This document shows positions 52,301-63,139 of a stretch of DNA of 64,000 nucleotides, piece after piece. The stretch covers positions 98,050-162,049 of the forward strand of contig JANQSD010000023.1 of NCBI GenBank assembly GCA_028284225.1. The letters are read 5' to 3'. The stretch's first letter is position 1; each line of letters begins with the position of its first letter. Below the pieces are notes generated by a model that searched no databases, was not told the DNA's origin, and was given only the letters and a program-made list of their open reading frames with translations. The stretch is from Arenicellales bacterium (GTDB taxonomy: Bacteria; Pseudomonadota; Gammaproteobacteria; Arenicellales; JAHEKD01). The position numbers were made by a program, and so were the translations under genes.

Positions 52301-53467
52301 ATGGCCAAAGAATTTATTTTTACTTCTGAATCTGTTTCAGAAGGGCACCCTGACAAAGTAGCCGATCAAATTTCGGATGCAATTTTAGATGATTTACTCA
52401 GACAAGACCCTACGTCGCGCGTCGCCTGCGAAACCTTAGTTAATACAGGTATGGCAGTGATTTCCGGTGAAATCACCACCGAGGGTTATTCTGATATGCA
52501 AACTGTAGCTAGAAAGACCATTGAAGAAATTGGTTACAACTCTTCAGAAATGGGTTTCGATCATGCTAGTTGTGCAGTCATTGTCTCGGTCGACAAGCAA
52601 TCGCCGGATATTGCCCAAGGCGTTAACGAAGGTGAGGGCTTGGATCTTAATCAAGGTGCCGGCGACCAGGGATTAATGTTTGGATACGCCTGTAATGAAA
52701 CAGACGTTTTAATGCCTTTTCCTATTACTTATTCGCATCGATTAGTGAAAAAGCAATCGGAAGTACGTAAATCAGGGCAACTACCCTGGTTAAGACCTGA
52801 TGCCAAATCGCAAGTCAGTGTGCGCTATGTCGATGGCAAGCCGACCGCTATTGATACAGTGGTGCTTTCTACTCAGCATGAAGACGGAATCGTTCATGAT
52901 CAGCTTGAAGAAGCTATCATCGAAGAAGTTATTAAACCGGTTTTACCGGCAGACATGTTATCAGCTGATACTAAATACCTGGTTAATCCAACCGGACGCT
53001 TTGTGATTGGTGGGCCGGTAGGTGATTGCGGGCTAACTGGTCGTAAGATTATTGTTGATACCTATGGAGGTGCTGCTCACCACGGTGGCGGTGCTTTTTC
53101 AGGCAAAGACCCGTCTAAAGTGGATCGTTCCGCTGCCTATATGGGTCGTTATGTTGCCAAAAATATTGTTGCAGCAGGTCTTGCCGATAAATGTGAAGTG
53201 CAGGTTGCCTATGCAATTGGCGTGGCTAATCCAGTTTCGTTAATGGTTAACACGTCCGGGACAGCGAAAATCGATGAAAGAAAAATCGAACAGTTGGTTC
53301 GTGAGCATTTTGATTTGCGTCCTAAAGCAATCATACGTGATTTAGATTTGTTACGACCTATCTATCGTCAAACTGCGGCGTATGGCCATTTTGGTCGTAC
53401 GGAGGATGACATAACCTGGGAGAAAACCGACAAAGCGGATGCCCTCAAGCAAGCTGCTGGGCTTTAA
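52301..53467 (+). CDS. metK: S-adenosylmethionine synthetase MetK
   Basis: 388 aa enzyme making SAM from methionine and ATP; SAM is needed by the many corrin methylases here. It begins [22 protein letters not shown], has [13 protein letters not shown] near 119 and [19 protein letters not shown] near 265, all canonical. ATG at 52301 with GGAG about 6 nt upstream is the start; a longer frame from TTG 52271 is not needed. It leads an operon with ahcY. Confidence 0.95.
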   Translation: MAKEFIFTSESVSEGHPDKVADQISDAILDDLLRQDPTSRVACETLVNTGMAVISGEITTEGYSDMQTVARKTIEEIGYNSSEMGFDHASCAVIVSVDKQSPDIAQGVNEGEGLDLNQGAGDQGLMFGYACNETDVLMPFPITYSHRLVKKQSEVRKSGQLPWLRPDAKSQVSVRYVDGKPTAIDTVVLSTQHEDGIVHDQLEEAIIEEVIKPVLPADMLSADTKYLVNPTGRFVIGGPVGDCGLTGRKIIVDTYGGAAHHGGGAFSGKDPSKVDRSAAYMGRYVAKNIVAAGLADKCEVQVAYAIGVANPVSLMVNTSGTAKIDERKIEQLVREHFDLRPKAIIRDLDLLRPIYRQTAAYGHFGRTEDDITWEKTDKADALKQAAGL

Positions 53468-53488
53468 ACATTAAAATGGAGTAAAACC

Positions 53489-54904
53489 ATGACTCAAACT
53501 GCAGAAAGATTAGTGCCTGATTATCATGTGGCCGATATTTCCCTGGCTGATTTTGGCCGTAAGGAAATGAAAATTGCCGAAACTGAAATGCCTGGTCTAA
53601 TGGCTATTCGGGAAAAGTATGCCGAGCAGCAACCGTTAAAAGGTGCGCGAATTGCCGGTTCATTACACATGACTATACAAACAGCCATGTTAATCGAAAC
53701 CTTAACGGCTCTAGGCGCTGAAGTGCGCTGGGCGTCATGCAATATTTTTTCCACTCAAGATCATGCTGCAGCAGCAATTGCTGAAAGCGGTGTGCCGGTA
53801 TTCGCTTTCAAAGGTGAAACCCTGGACGAATATTGGGAATTTACCCATCGTATTTTTGAGTGGCATGATGGCGGTACGCCAAATATGATTTTGGATGATG
53901 GCGGTGACGCAACGCTATTGATTATTTTAGGTAGCAAGGCTGAAAAAGATCCTAGTGTGTTGGATAATCCGGGAAGCGAAGAAGAAGTTGCGCTTTTTGC
54001 GGCCATTAAAAAGCGCCTGAGTTCCAAACCCGGCTGGTATTCAAATATTCTGGCAAATATCCAGGGTGTGACTGAAGAAACCACAACCGGTGTTAACCGT
54101 TTATATCAAATGAAGAAAAACGGAACACTACCTTTCCCTGCAATTAATGTTAACGATTCCGTTACCAAATCTAAATTCGATAATTTGTACGGTTGCCGCG
54201 AATCATTAGTGGATGCGATCAAACGTGCAACAGACGTGATGATTGCCGGAAAAATTGCAGTCGTGGCCGGATATGGCGACGTGGGTAAAGGTTCGGCACA
54301 ATCTTTACGAGGTCTTGGTGCGACAGTTTGGGTGACTGAAATTGATCCAATCTGTGCGTTACAAGCTTCAATGGAAGGTTACCGCGTTGTAACCATGGAT
54401 TATGCTGCCGATAAAGCTGATATTTTTGTCACTGCAACAGGTAATTACCAGGTCATTACTCATGACCATATGAAGGTCATGAAAAATCAGGCTATTGTCT
54501 GCAATATTGGTCACTTCGATAACGAGATTGATGTATCAGCGCTTAGCCAATATCAGTGGGAGAATGTTAAGGATCAGGTTGATCAAATTATCTTCCCTGA
54601 CGGCAAGCGGATTACTTTGCTTGCGCAAGGCCGATTGGTAAACCTTGGCTGCGGAACCGGTCACCCGAGTTTTGTAATGTCTAACTCGTTTACAAATCAA
54701 ACACTTGCCCAGATTGAACTGTGGTCGAATAGTGATCAGTATGAAAATGATGTTTATACATTACCGAAGAAATTGGACGAGGAAGTCGCTAAGCTGCACT
54801 TGGAAAAAATAGGTGCGCAATTGACCACGCTTAGCCAAAAACAAGCTGATTATATTAGTGTTAATGTTGAAGGCCCTTATAAGCCTGAGCATTATCGATA
54901 CTAA
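53489..54904 (+). CDS. ahcY: S-adenosylhomocysteine hydrolase AhcY
   Basis: 471 aa NAD-dependent enzyme that splits S-adenosylhomocysteine, recycling the product of SAM methylases. Motifs: [15 protein letters not shown] near residue 58, [17 protein letters not shown] near 265 (NAD loop), GHFDNEIDV and the C-terminal [10 protein letters not shown]. It includes the usual bacterial insert near residue 150. It is 21 bp after metK and ends in a strong terminator at 54925-54953. Confidence 0.95.
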   Translation: MTQTAERLVPDYHVADISLADFGRKEMKIAETEMPGLMAIREKYAEQQPLKGARIAGSLHMTIQTAMLIETLTALGAEVRWASCNIFSTQDHAAAAIAESGVPVFAFKGETLDEYWEFTHRIFEWHDGGTPNMILDDGGDATLLIILGSKAEKDPSVLDNPGSEEEVALFAAIKKRLSSKPGWYSNILANIQGVTEETTTGVNRLYQMKKNGTLPFPAINVNDSVTKSKFDNLYGCRESLVDAIKRATDVMIAGKIAVVAGYGDVGKGSAQSLRGLGATVWVTEIDPICALQASMEGYRVVTMDYAADKADIFVTATGNYQVITHDHMKVMKNQAIVCNIGHFDNEIDVSALSQYQWENVKDQVDQIIFPDGKRITLLAQGRLVNLGCGTGHPSFVMSNSFTNQTLAQIELWSNSDQYENDVYTLPKKLDEEVAKLHLEKIGAQLTTLSQKQADYISVNVEGPYKPEHYRY

Positions 54905-54924
54905 ATAAATCATAAAGGCTTTTG

Positions 54925-54953
54925 AAAAAGCCCCTGCTAACAGGGGCTTTTTT
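54925..54953 (+). terminator. Intrinsic terminator after ahcY
   Basis: AAAAAGCCCCTG / CAGGGGCTTTTT stem with CTAA loop and a T6 end: a textbook rho-independent terminator for the metK-ahcY operon. The A-run before it may let it work on both strands. Confidence 0.9.
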
Positions 54954-54991
54954 GCTATGATTTCGGTTTTATCAATGTAGAGAGTCATCTC

Positions 54992-55810
54992 ATGTCTGTG
55001 CAAAAACAAACCCCTAAAGCCACTACTATAGTCAGTCTACAAAAATTAAAAAAAGAGCAGCAGAAGTTTGCCTGTTTAACGGCTTATGATTACTGTAGTG
55101 CGTATGCAGTCAGCTCCAATGGAATTGAGGTGATATTAGTCGGTGATTCGCTGGGTATGGTCATACAAGGTCATGACAGCAGTTTGCCGGTTACGGTAGA
55201 GGATATCGCTTACCATGTTCGTTGCGTACGCAGAGGTAATCAGGGGGCACTGCTAATGGCTGATCTGCCGTTTATGAGTTACTACTCAGAGATGCAAAGC
55301 CTGGAAAGTGCAGCTGCGTTGATGCGAGAGGGAGCACAAATTGTCAAACTCGAAGGTGGCGCCTGGTTGGCCGAGTCCACTAAGCTGCTGGTTGAACGAG
55401 GCATACCCGTCTGTGCCCATATGGGATTGACGCCTCAGTCAATTAATCATCTCGGTGGTTATAGGGTTCAGGGCCGCGATCCAGCTCGGGCCCAAAGTAT
55501 GATCGACGAGGCCCTGATTCTGCAAAATGCAGGGGCCAGCATTTTGTTGTTGGAGTGTGTGCCGGTCGATTTGGGTAAACGGATTACTGAAACACTGGAT
55601 ATCCCAGTTATCGGCATAGGAGCAGGGATGCATACAGATGGACAGATTATGGTCTGGCATGATTTGTTAGGCCTGTATCCCGGGCGACCGGCAAAATTTG
55701 TGCAGAATTACCTCAATGGAAATGCCAATGGTATTCAAAGTGCAATTGCAGATTATGCACAAGCCGTTAAATCAGGTCAGTTTCCGGATGAGGAACATAG
55801 TTATACGTAG
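54992..55810 (+). CDS. panB: 3-methyl-2-oxobutanoate hydroxymethyltransferase PanB
   Basis: First enzyme of pantothenate synthesis, 272 aa, making ketopantoate with methylene-THF. Motifs: ACLTAYDYCSAYAVSSNGIE-like region near residue 25, VGDSLGMVIQGHDSSLPVT near 50, and GIGAGMHTDGQIMVWHDLLG near 206. panC does not follow; a 330-bp gap with repeat sequence comes next. It appears to be a single-gene unit. Confidence 0.94.
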   Translation: MSVQKQTPKATTIVSLQKLKKEQQKFACLTAYDYCSAYAVSSNGIEVILVGDSLGMVIQGHDSSLPVTVEDIAYHVRCVRRGNQGALLMADLPFMSYYSEMQSLESAAALMREGAQIVKLEGGAWLAESTKLLVERGIPVCAHMGLTPQSINHLGGYRVQGRDPARAQSMIDEALILQNAGASILLLECVPVDLGKRITETLDIPVIGIGAGMHTDGQIMVWHDLLGLYPGRPAKFVQNYLNGNANGIQSAIADYAQAVKSGQFPDEEHSYT

Positions 55811-55939
55811 CCCGGGTATGTCAACTAGCCCATATTTTTTGTCAATAAAAACAATGCCTTGCCGTTATCCTGGTGAGTATGCCGAGGAAAGATCTGCTAA
55901 AGATAACACTGTTACCTAAGGAACCTCTGAAAAAGTATA

Positions 55940-56103
55940 TTCTCGTCACTCCCGCCCAGGAACGTCATCCTCGACCACGATCGGGGACGGGAGCCCAGGG
56001 AAATCAACGGGTCACAGATTAAGAATAACCTTAATCAAAAATTCTCTAAGTGTGTAAGAAATTTAAAGGAGATTCTTCGGCTATCACCGCAGAATGACAG
56101 TCA
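55940..56103. repeat. Composite degenerate palindromic repeat
   Basis: Contains CTCCCG ... CGGGAG and TCCTCGA ... TCGGGGA arms at the left, and GGAGATTCTTCGGC ... GCAGAATGACAG at the right. These are the same class of short genomic palindromes as at 8860-8970, but more decayed. The gap 55811-56142 otherwise shows no gene. Confidence 0.45.
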
Positions 56104-56142
56104 GTCTAATATGGTGTGTAACGATTTTTCTCCGAACTCAGG

Positions 56143-58680
56143 TCAACCGGCCTTGGCTAATGCGGCTTTATTATCGTTTTTACTGTTGTTCAGAGGTTGC
56201 GGATTGCCGATGTAAAAACCCTGGGCATAATCAATATTCAGTGTTTTAACTTGATCGAATATTTGCTCATTTTCCACACATTCCGCGACAGTTTTTATAT
56301 TCTGAGAGTGGCAGACAGCAACGATTGAGCGCACAATTTTTTGATCCAGCTTGCTGGATACCGCGCCTTTAACAAAATTACCGTCAATCTTGACCATTTC
56401 AATCGGTAGTTCTTTCAGGTATTGGAACGACGACAGACCGGAACCGAAATCATCCAGTGCAAAGGTGAATCCTTTTTGTGTGAGTTCATTCATGACCGCT
56501 GCTGTTGTTTGTAAGTTATCGATACCGATTGTCTCAGTGATCTCAAAACAAATATGATCGCAGGAAATATTAAATTTAGTTTGCTGGTTTTCAATAAATG
56601 ACAGAAAATTACCTTCTTCTAATGTTTGTGCGGAAACATTGATAAAAATTTTATCGAACACAAAGTCCCGGTTTTCTTTTATCCACTTAAATGTATTAGC
56701 GATGACCCAACGGTCCAAATCGGGCATTAGTTTGTATTGGATAACTGCAGGTAAAAAACTCTCAGGATTAACCAGACTACCTCGCTCATTCTCAAGTCTC
56801 AATAGGATTTCGTAGCTGTGGCAGTTTGCGTTACTTTGGATTGCAATAATTGGCTGCAATACGAGTTCAAGTCTGTTCGATTTCATCGCATCTGAAAACA
56901 TATTCAATAACTCGAGGTCACCCCAATGTTTACGGACTTCCGGCTGGTTACGATCATATTTCCAGACACGATTGCCACCATTTACCTTAGATAAATAGCA
57001 ACTTGCATCAGCTTGTCTGAGCACTTCTACCTTGGATAAGTCATCTGTGTCGATCATTAACAGGCCAATACTACTGGTAAGACGAATCTGGTGATTCTTC
57101 CAGTTTTCTCTGAAATTAGAGACTTTTTCACAAATCAGATTGGCTTTTGTGATTGCCTGTTGCTCAGAACAGTTATTGATCAAAACTGCACATTCGTCAC
57201 CTCCCAATCTGGCGACAAGATCTGTTTCATCAGTACATTGCTTTATCAATATAGCCAGTTTTTGCAAAATGTCGTCACCAACTACATGGCCGTAGGTATC
57301 GTTGATTAGCTTAAAATTGTCTAAATCAACATAGAGCAGGGCGCTTGGTGTTTTTGAATCTTTAAAGCGTTCTATAGCTTTTTCCAGTTCCGATTCAAAA
57401 TAGCGCCGATTAGCAAGTCCGGTTAGAAAATCAGTTTCAGCAATTTTCTCAAGTTTTTTGTTAGTAAGTTTTAGCTCTTTAGTGGCTTCATCAACTTTAA
57501 GTTGTAATTTTTCGTTCAACTCGTCAACATCAGCTTTGGATGCTCGAAGGCCCGAAATTAATGACCGAATGGTGTTGCCAAGTTGAATAATTTCTTTTGG
57601 GGCCTTGCCCGTCAGTTCAGAAATCTCGCCTTGATAGTTACTCTGCGCAACGGCGTTAGCTGAGGTTGCCAGGCTGTTAATAGGTCTGGTAATCCAGCGG
57701 GCCAATGGAATGGCCAATAATATCGCACACAATAATGCACCCAGGCTCCACTTGAAGTGTGAATACAACAACGCTTCAACTTCCCTGGTGATTTCATATT
57801 TGGGTTGATCGACCATGACACCCCAGTTAAGTCGGGGGATAAATGTGTAACCGGCAACCATGCTGATGTTAGTCTCAGGTGAAATATATTCAGTAACACC
57901 GGTGTCTTTTTCAAGCATTTTTTGAACAACACTCAATGAAGATAAATCTTTCATTTCTTGCATCCACTGATGATTGGCGTGGGCAATGACCTTGCCTTCA
58001 GGGTCAAAAATCGCCGGTTGCCCCTCGGTACCAAACTTAATGCTGCGCCTTAATTCTTCTATCGGTGCGATATTCAATTCGGCGATTAATACATCGGTAT
58101 TATTAGATGCCTGGTCGGTTTTTTCATTTTGGACTATATCCTCACTGATATCCTTAATAATGGGTTTAGTGATAATAATAGTTGGTTTGTTGGTAAAAGG
58201 ACTGGTGGTTATTGCCTTAATCAGGGGCATTTGCTCATCACGGGTTTTGATGAAATAAGGTTGTTCGGCGAACGCGTCGATGGACAATGGGGCTGAAGGA
58301 CTGCTGGTGATGGCAGTGTCATCGTGCAAAAATTTCTCCAGTTCACCGCTGTGTTTTACATAAGCCAGAGACGATAATTCAGAAAAAGATTTAAAAAAGG
58401 ATGATAAATGTTCACTCTTTTCTTCCGTTGTGAATTCGTTTTCCGACAATGTCTTAGATAAATACCCCAATTGAATGGATCTGTCCTGTACATATAATGA
58501 AATTGATTTGGTCAGATTAACGGCCAGTAACTGATGTTTTTCTGTTGCTTCGGTCCAGGCGTTGTCCCACAATTTTTTGTAGACGTCATAGGCGATAATA
58601 CTTACAGGGACAAGTGAAATAAGAATAAAGCTGGCGAAAATCAGCTTGAATATGGACAATGATTTAGCGGCTTGAGGCAT
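56143..58680 (-). CDS. Membrane-anchored GGDEF-EAL protein with a dCache sensor domain
   Basis: 845 aa. An N-terminal TM helix (about 10-30), an extracellular dCache-like sensor to about residue 305, a second TM (about 312-335), HAMP (about 335-385), coiled coil, then GGDEF (about 415-575) and EAL (about 595-835). The GGDEF signature reads LGGDECAVL near 491, with Cys for Phe. The EAL signature reads YEILLRLEN, with later DDFGSGLSSFQYL and VKIDG intact. It controls c-di-GMP level, most likely as a phosphodiesterase; cyclase activity is uncertain. Confidence 0.88.
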   Translation of the reverse strand: MPQAAKSLSIFKLIFASFILISLVPVSIIAYDVYKKLWDNAWTEATEKHQLLAVNLTKSISLYVQDRSIQLGYLSKTLSENEFTTEEKSEHLSSFFKSFSELSSLAYVKHSGELEKFLHDDTAITSSPSAPLSIDAFAEQPYFIKTRDEQMPLIKAITTSPFTNKPTIIITKPIIKDISEDIVQNEKTDQASNNTDVLIAELNIAPIEELRRSIKFGTEGQPAIFDPEGKVIAHANHQWMQEMKDLSSLSVVQKMLEKDTGVTEYISPETNISMVAGYTFIPRLNWGVMVDQPKYEITREVEALLYSHFKWSLGALLCAILLAIPLARWITRPINSLATSANAVAQSNYQGEISELTGKAPKEIIQLGNTIRSLISGLRASKADVDELNEKLQLKVDEATKELKLTNKKLEKIAETDFLTGLANRRYFESELEKAIERFKDSKTPSALLYVDLDNFKLINDTYGHVVGDDILQKLAILIKQCTDETDLVARLGGDECAVLINNCSEQQAITKANLICEKVSNFRENWKNHQIRLTSSIGLLMIDTDDLSKVEVLRQADASCYLSKVNGGNRVWKYDRNQPEVRKHWGDLELLNMFSDAMKSNRLELVLQPIIAIQSNANCHSYEILLRLENERGSLVNPESFLPAVIQYKLMPDLDRWVIANTFKWIKENRDFVFDKIFINVSAQTLEEGNFLSFIENQQTKFNISCDHICFEITETIGIDNLQTTAAVMNELTQKGFTFALDDFGSGLSSFQYLKELPIEMVKIDGNFVKGAVSSKLDQKIVRSIVAVCHSQNIKTVAECVENEQIFDQVKTLNIDYAQGFYIGNPQPLNNSKNDNKAALAKAG

Positions 58681-58710
58681 ATTTATTGCGCTAAGAATTT
58701 GTGTTTAAGT

Positions 58711-59514
58711 CTAAATCTTATCAGACCCTAATAAAAATCGCCGTACTTTTTCAGTAAATTCAACAGGTTGCTCGGCATGCAGCCAGTGTCCGGCATTAGC
58801 GACACCTGTGACAGTAGCACTGTTAAACAGAGTTTTTATCAACGAATGATCATCCGCAGTAATGTAGTTAGAGTTTTCACCGAATAAAAAAAGACTTGAG
58901 TGGTCTGACAGCCCGGCAGTTGTAATATTACCCATGATAACGGCTAAATTTTGCTCAAGGCTACGCAAATTTATGCGCCACTGGTAGCGATTGTTTTTGA
59001 AAACCAGGTTTTGCAATAGAAACTGGATGACAGGCTTGGGTTCATTTAATTGATCAGTCAAAAATGATTCGGCTTGTTTGCGTTGCTGTAATAGATCAAG
59101 ATCAAGTTTCAGCATATTGTGAATATAATGCTTATGTGAACCGCCGTGTGAATAGGCTTTGGGGGCAATATCTGCAACAATCAGTTTGTCTAGCTTATCG
59201 GGATGATTCAGAGCCAGTGTCATAGCAGTTTTGCCGCCCATACTATGCCCGATTACAGCAGCGTTTTTTATTTGCTGGCGATCTATGAATCCGGCTACAT
59301 CGGCAGCCATCTCCTCATAACTCATGGTGTTTGCCCAGGGTGAATCACCATGATTACGTGCGTCTAATGTATAAATGGTGAAATCATCAGCTAATTTATT
59401 GGCTATATTGCGCCAATTTGAGCTAGACCCAAATAAGCCGTGCAAAACGATCAAAGCAGGGCCATTGCCGATTTTGGTGTAATTTAATTCAACGGGTGCA
59501 AGGTCTGATGACAT
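58711..59514 (-). CDS. Alpha/beta hydrolase (YbfF-like esterase)
   Basis: 267 aa. Oxyanion motif LHGLFGSSSNW near residue 25, nucleophile GHSMGGKTAM near 91, and the histidine in ANAGHWLHAEQP near 244. The arrangement is close to the YbfF esterase family of E. coli, active on short acyl substrates. It ends 31 bp after the GGDEF-EAL start region and lies 2 bp from uvrA on the same strand, probably co-transcribed with it. Confidence 0.82.
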   Translation of the reverse strand: MSSDLAPVELNYTKIGNGPALIVLHGLFGSSSNWRNIANKLADDFTIYTLDARNHGDSPWANTMSYEEMAADVAGFIDRQQIKNAAVIGHSMGGKTAMTLALNHPDKLDKLIVADIAPKAYSHGGSHKHYIHNMLKLDLDLLQQRKQAESFLTDQLNEPKPVIQFLLQNLVFKNNRYQWRINLRSLEQNLAVIMGNITTAGLSDHSSLFLFGENSNYITADDHSLIKTLFNSATVTGVANAGHWLHAEQPVEFTEKVRRFLLGSDKI

Positions 59515-59516
59515 GG

Positions 59517-62390
59517 TTAAGCCGTAAGTTTCAAAGGTTGTTTTTGTGGCTCATTAAGCAGAATCTTCTTTAAAAACTTTCCTGTATGGGAACGCTTGTT
59601 GCTGGCAACTTTTTCTGGGGGGCCTTGGGCTATAATTTTACCGCCGCCGTTTCCACCTTCTGGGCCGAGGTCGATAATCCAGTCGGCTGTTTTGATGACA
59701 TCAAGGTTATGTTCAATAGTGATCACTGTATTACCATGATCACGCAGTCGGTGGATGACTTTTAGAAGTTGCTTAATATCGTGAAAATGTAGTCCGGTAG
59801 TCGGCTCGTCTAAAAGATAAAGAGTATTGCCGGTGTCACGTTTTGATAGTTCCTTGGCCAGTTTGATACGCTGGGCTTCGCCGCCGGATAGAGTAGTGGC
59901 ACTTTGCCCAAGCTGAATATAACTAAGCCCGACATCCAGTAATGTATCTAATTTGCGTTTAATGCTGGGTACCGCGTAGAAAAATTCAGCAGCTTGTTCA
60001 ACAGTCATCTCTAAAACCTGGGAAATATTACTATCTTTGTAGCGTATATCTAATGTTTCACGGTTGTAGCGTTTACCTTTGCAGAGATCACAGGGGACAA
60101 AAATATCGGGTAAAAAGTGCATTTCAACTTTGATTAGCCCGTCACCCTGGCAGGCTTCGCAACGACCGCCTTTTACGTTGAATGAAAATCGTCCGGGTGC
60201 ATAACCTCTGGCTCGTGATTCCTGGGTTTGGGCGAACAACTCCCTGATGTGAGTGAATAAGCCGGTGTAAGTAGCAGGATTAGAACGCGGTGTACGGCCG
60301 ATCGGGCTTTGATCAATTTCTATGATTTTATCGAAAAATTCAATTCCTTCGATAGATAAAAACGAAGCGGGTTGTTGGCGGCTCTTGTTGATTATCCTGG
60401 CCATGGCCGGATACAAGGTATCATTAATCAATGTCGACTTACCGGAACCGGAAACGCCGGTCACACAGGTAAACAGACCCACGGGAATATCCAGATTTAC
60501 ACTTTTAAGATTATTGCCCTTGGCGCCCTTAACTTGCAGCAAGCGTTTTTTGTCCGGTTTATGTCTTAGAGTCGGGATGCTTATTTCCTGTGTTCCATTA
60601 AGATACTGTGCTGTAATAGAGTTATTATTTTTCAGTACTTGCTTGGGGGTGCCGCTGGCCACAACATCACCACCATGCTGACCCGCTCCGGGACCTAAAT
60701 CGAGTAAATAGTCGGCATTTCGAATCGCTTCTTCATCATGTTCAACCACGATAATGGTGTTACCCAGATCACGTAAGCGAAACAGGGTTTTTAACAGCCT
60801 GTCATTGTCACGCTGGTGCAAGCCAATTGAAGGTTCATCAAGTACATACATCACGCCGACCAGTCCTGAACCGATTTGTGAAGCCAGGCGTATGCGTTGT
60901 GCTTCGCCACCGGACAAAGTGTCGGCTGATCTATCCATGGACAAATAATTGAGCCCAACATTGGAAAGAAATCCCAACCTATCCATTATTTCGTTGACAA
61001 TTTTCTCAGCTATTTCAGCCCGTTTGCCTTTGAGCTTTAGCTTTTTGAAAAACGCCAGACAATCATCGACGGTAATTTCGGTAAGCTGATTGATGCTTTG
61101 ATCATTAATAAAAACATTCTGTGCTTCTGTTCGTAGCCGGCTACCGCTGCAACTTGTACATTTGTCAGAGGTAATATACCGGGCCATGTCTTCTTTGATG
61201 GCTGTAGATTCGGTATCCCGGTAACGGCGCTCGAAGTTATTAACCACACCTTCAAACGGATGGCGATGTTTACTATTGCGCTTACTTTTGTAGCCGGGAT
61301 AAGTGTATTCAATCGGCGTATTGCCGGTTCCGTATAAAATTGCCTGTTTCGCTTCTTTAGGCAAAGATCCGAAAGGCAGGTTTAAATCAAACTTGAAGTG
61401 TTTGGCCAAACCGTTAAGCAACCCAAAATAATAGGCATGGCGCTTGTCCCAGCCGGGAACGGCACCTTCAGCAAGGGATTTGGATGGGTCAGCAATGATT
61501 CTTTGCGGATCAAAATAACGTTGCACACCAAGGCCGTCACAGGAAGTGCAGGCACCGGCAGGATTATTAAATGAAAATAAACGCGGCTCTAACTCGCCCA
61601 GACTATAACCGCAGTAAGGGCAGGAAAATATCGCCGAGAATAGCAATTCCTCGCCGTCTGGATAATTATCATCCGCCATAATACTGGCGATTGCGGTGCC
61701 ATCGCTTAAGGCCAGGGTGGTTTCGATAGATTCTGCCAGTCGTTGTTCTTGGCCTGCTTTGATGATTAACCGGTCAACAACGGCGTCAATATCGTGTTTG
61801 AGGTTTTTTTCAAGCTTCTCGATTTCATCAAGTTGATATAATTTCCCGTCAACACGAACGCGAATGAATCCCTGTTTTCGTAACTGATCAAATACTTGTT
61901 CAAATGTACCTTTGCGATTACGTGCGATTGGTGCTAATAACAATAACTTGCTGCCCTCTGGCAACACCATTATCTGGTCAACCATCTGGCTGACAGTTTG
62001 TGCTTCCAGCGTGACACCGTGATCGGGGCAGCGTGGTTCTCCGACGCGGGCGAATAACAACCTCAGGTAGTCGTAAATTTCTGTAACTGTTCCTACGGTT
62101 GAGCGTGGATTATGAGAGGTGGCTTTTTGCTCAATGCTGATCGCGGGTGATAGCCCCTCGATCAAATCAACATCCGGCTTCTCCATTAGCGATAAGAACT
62201 GGCGAGCGTAAGCAGACAAGGACTCGACATAGCGCCGCTGACCTTCAGCATAAATCGTATCAAACGCCAGCGATGATTTTCCGGAACCTGACAAACCGGT
62301 AATCACAATGAGCTTGTCGCGGGGTAAATCGACATCTATATTTTTTAAATTATGGGTTCTAGCGCCTCTAATCTGTATCGGTGAAGACAT
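59517..62390 (-). CDS. uvrA: Excinuclease ABC subunit UvrA
   Basis: 957 aa damage-recognition ATPase of nucleotide excision repair. Two ABC modules: P-loops [13 protein letters not shown] near 33 and [13 protein letters not shown] near 645; signatures [11 protein letters not shown] and [11 protein letters not shown]. Zinc fingers are seen as CPYCG...CTSCDG and CEACQG...CDLCKG. It is divergent from ssb with 145 bp between, the usual gammaproteobacterial pair. I see no clear LexA box (CTGT-N8-ACAG) there. Confidence 0.96.
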   Translation of the reverse strand: MSSPIQIRGARTHNLKNIDVDLPRDKLIVITGLSGSGKSSLAFDTIYAEGQRRYVESLSAYARQFLSLMEKPDVDLIEGLSPAISIEQKATSHNPRSTVGTVTEIYDYLRLLFARVGEPRCPDHGVTLEAQTVSQMVDQIMVLPEGSKLLLLAPIARNRKGTFEQVFDQLRKQGFIRVRVDGKLYQLDEIEKLEKNLKHDIDAVVDRLIIKAGQEQRLAESIETTLALSDGTAIASIMADDNYPDGEELLFSAIFSCPYCGYSLGELEPRLFSFNNPAGACTSCDGLGVQRYFDPQRIIADPSKSLAEGAVPGWDKRHAYYFGLLNGLAKHFKFDLNLPFGSLPKEAKQAILYGTGNTPIEYTYPGYKSKRNSKHRHPFEGVVNNFERRYRDTESTAIKEDMARYITSDKCTSCSGSRLRTEAQNVFINDQSINQLTEITVDDCLAFFKKLKLKGKRAEIAEKIVNEIMDRLGFLSNVGLNYLSMDRSADTLSGGEAQRIRLASQIGSGLVGVMYVLDEPSIGLHQRDNDRLLKTLFRLRDLGNTIIVVEHDEEAIRNADYLLDLGPGAGQHGGDVVASGTPKQVLKNNNSITAQYLNGTQEISIPTLRHKPDKKRLLQVKGAKGNNLKSVNLDIPVGLFTCVTGVSGSGKSTLINDTLYPAMARIINKSRQQPASFLSIEGIEFFDKIIEIDQSPIGRTPRSNPATYTGLFTHIRELFAQTQESRARGYAPGRFSFNVKGGRCEACQGDGLIKVEMHFLPDIFVPCDLCKGKRYNRETLDIRYKDSNISQVLEMTVEQAAEFFYAVPSIKRKLDTLLDVGLSYIQLGQSATTLSGGEAQRIKLAKELSKRDTGNTLYLLDEPTTGLHFHDIKQLLKVIHRLRDHGNTVITIEHNLDVIKTADWIIDLGPEGGNGGGKIIAQGPPEKVASNKRSHTGKFLKKILLNEPQKQPLKLTA

Positions 62391-62535
62391 TTTTACCTAA
62401 AATTTGACCAACGTATAACTATACGATGTATTGTCTTATCGATGCAAAACAATCTTAAGATAATTTGTAATAAATCTATAAATTTAGATAAACCTGACGG
62501 TATAATTTCCCCAACATTATTACAGGAGTATATCC

Positions 62536-62991
62536 ATGGCACGAGGCGTGAACAAAGTTATATTAGTCGGACATCTTGGGCGTGATCCGGAAGTGAGATA
62601 TTCCCCCAGTGGTGCGGCTATAGCCAATGTAACCATTGCCACCAGTGAAGGCTGGAAGGACAAACAAACCGGCGAGCAACAGGAAAGAACAGAGTGGCAT
62701 CGTGTTGTGTTTTTTAGCCGTCTGGCTGAAATTGCAGGCGAATACTTGCGCAAAGGTTCACAAGTTTATGTTGAGGGCCGCCTGCAGACACGCAAATGGC
62801 AGGACCAGAGCGGTCAGGATCGTTACACCACCGAAATCGTTGCTAATGAAATGCAAATGCTAGGTGGGCGCGGTGGTTCAGGCGGTCAGCCGGCCAGCTC
62901 TAATAATCAGTTCGATCAATCACCACCATCCCAGTCATCCCAAGCGCCAGCAAAAGATTTTGATGACTTTGATGATGATATTCCGTTCTAG
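62536..62991 (+). CDS. ssb: Single-stranded DNA-binding protein Ssb
   Basis: 151 aa. OB-fold domain about 1-112 starting [18 protein letters not shown], then a Gln/Ser/Gly-rich linker and the acidic tip DDFDDDIPF that recruits repair and replication partners. ACAGGAG lies about 8 nt before the ATG, and TATAAT (62501-62506) is a likely -10 box. The gap to uvrA also has a small palindrome CGTATA-AC-TATACG (62412-62425). Confidence 0.95.
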   Translation: MARGVNKVILVGHLGRDPEVRYSPSGAAIANVTIATSEGWKDKQTGEQQERTEWHRVVFFSRLAEIAGEYLRKGSQVYVEGRLQTRKWQDQSGQDRYTTEIVANEMQMLGGRGGSGGQPASSNNQFDQSPPSQSSQAPAKDFDDFDDDIPF

Positions 62992-63139
62992 AGGAATCCG
63001 GATAAGGCGAAGTTAAATATCGGCTATTTTTGTCAGGATTTTGGGCTATAACGCGAATTACACCAGCAAAATTAATATAGTTAATAGTTCCATGGATGGA
63101 GTTCATTCTTAGTTACTGCATCTCTTAGAGGATAGAACT

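Noticed and set aside
53468..53488. SAH or SAM riboswitch before ahcY or metK
   Set aside because: Only 21 nt lie between metK and ahcY, and the metK leader is about 34 nt with no matching core.
62391..62535. LexA (SOS) box between uvrA and ssb
   Set aside because: No CTGT-N8-ACAG pattern could be found; the palindrome CGTATA-AC-TATACG does not fit.
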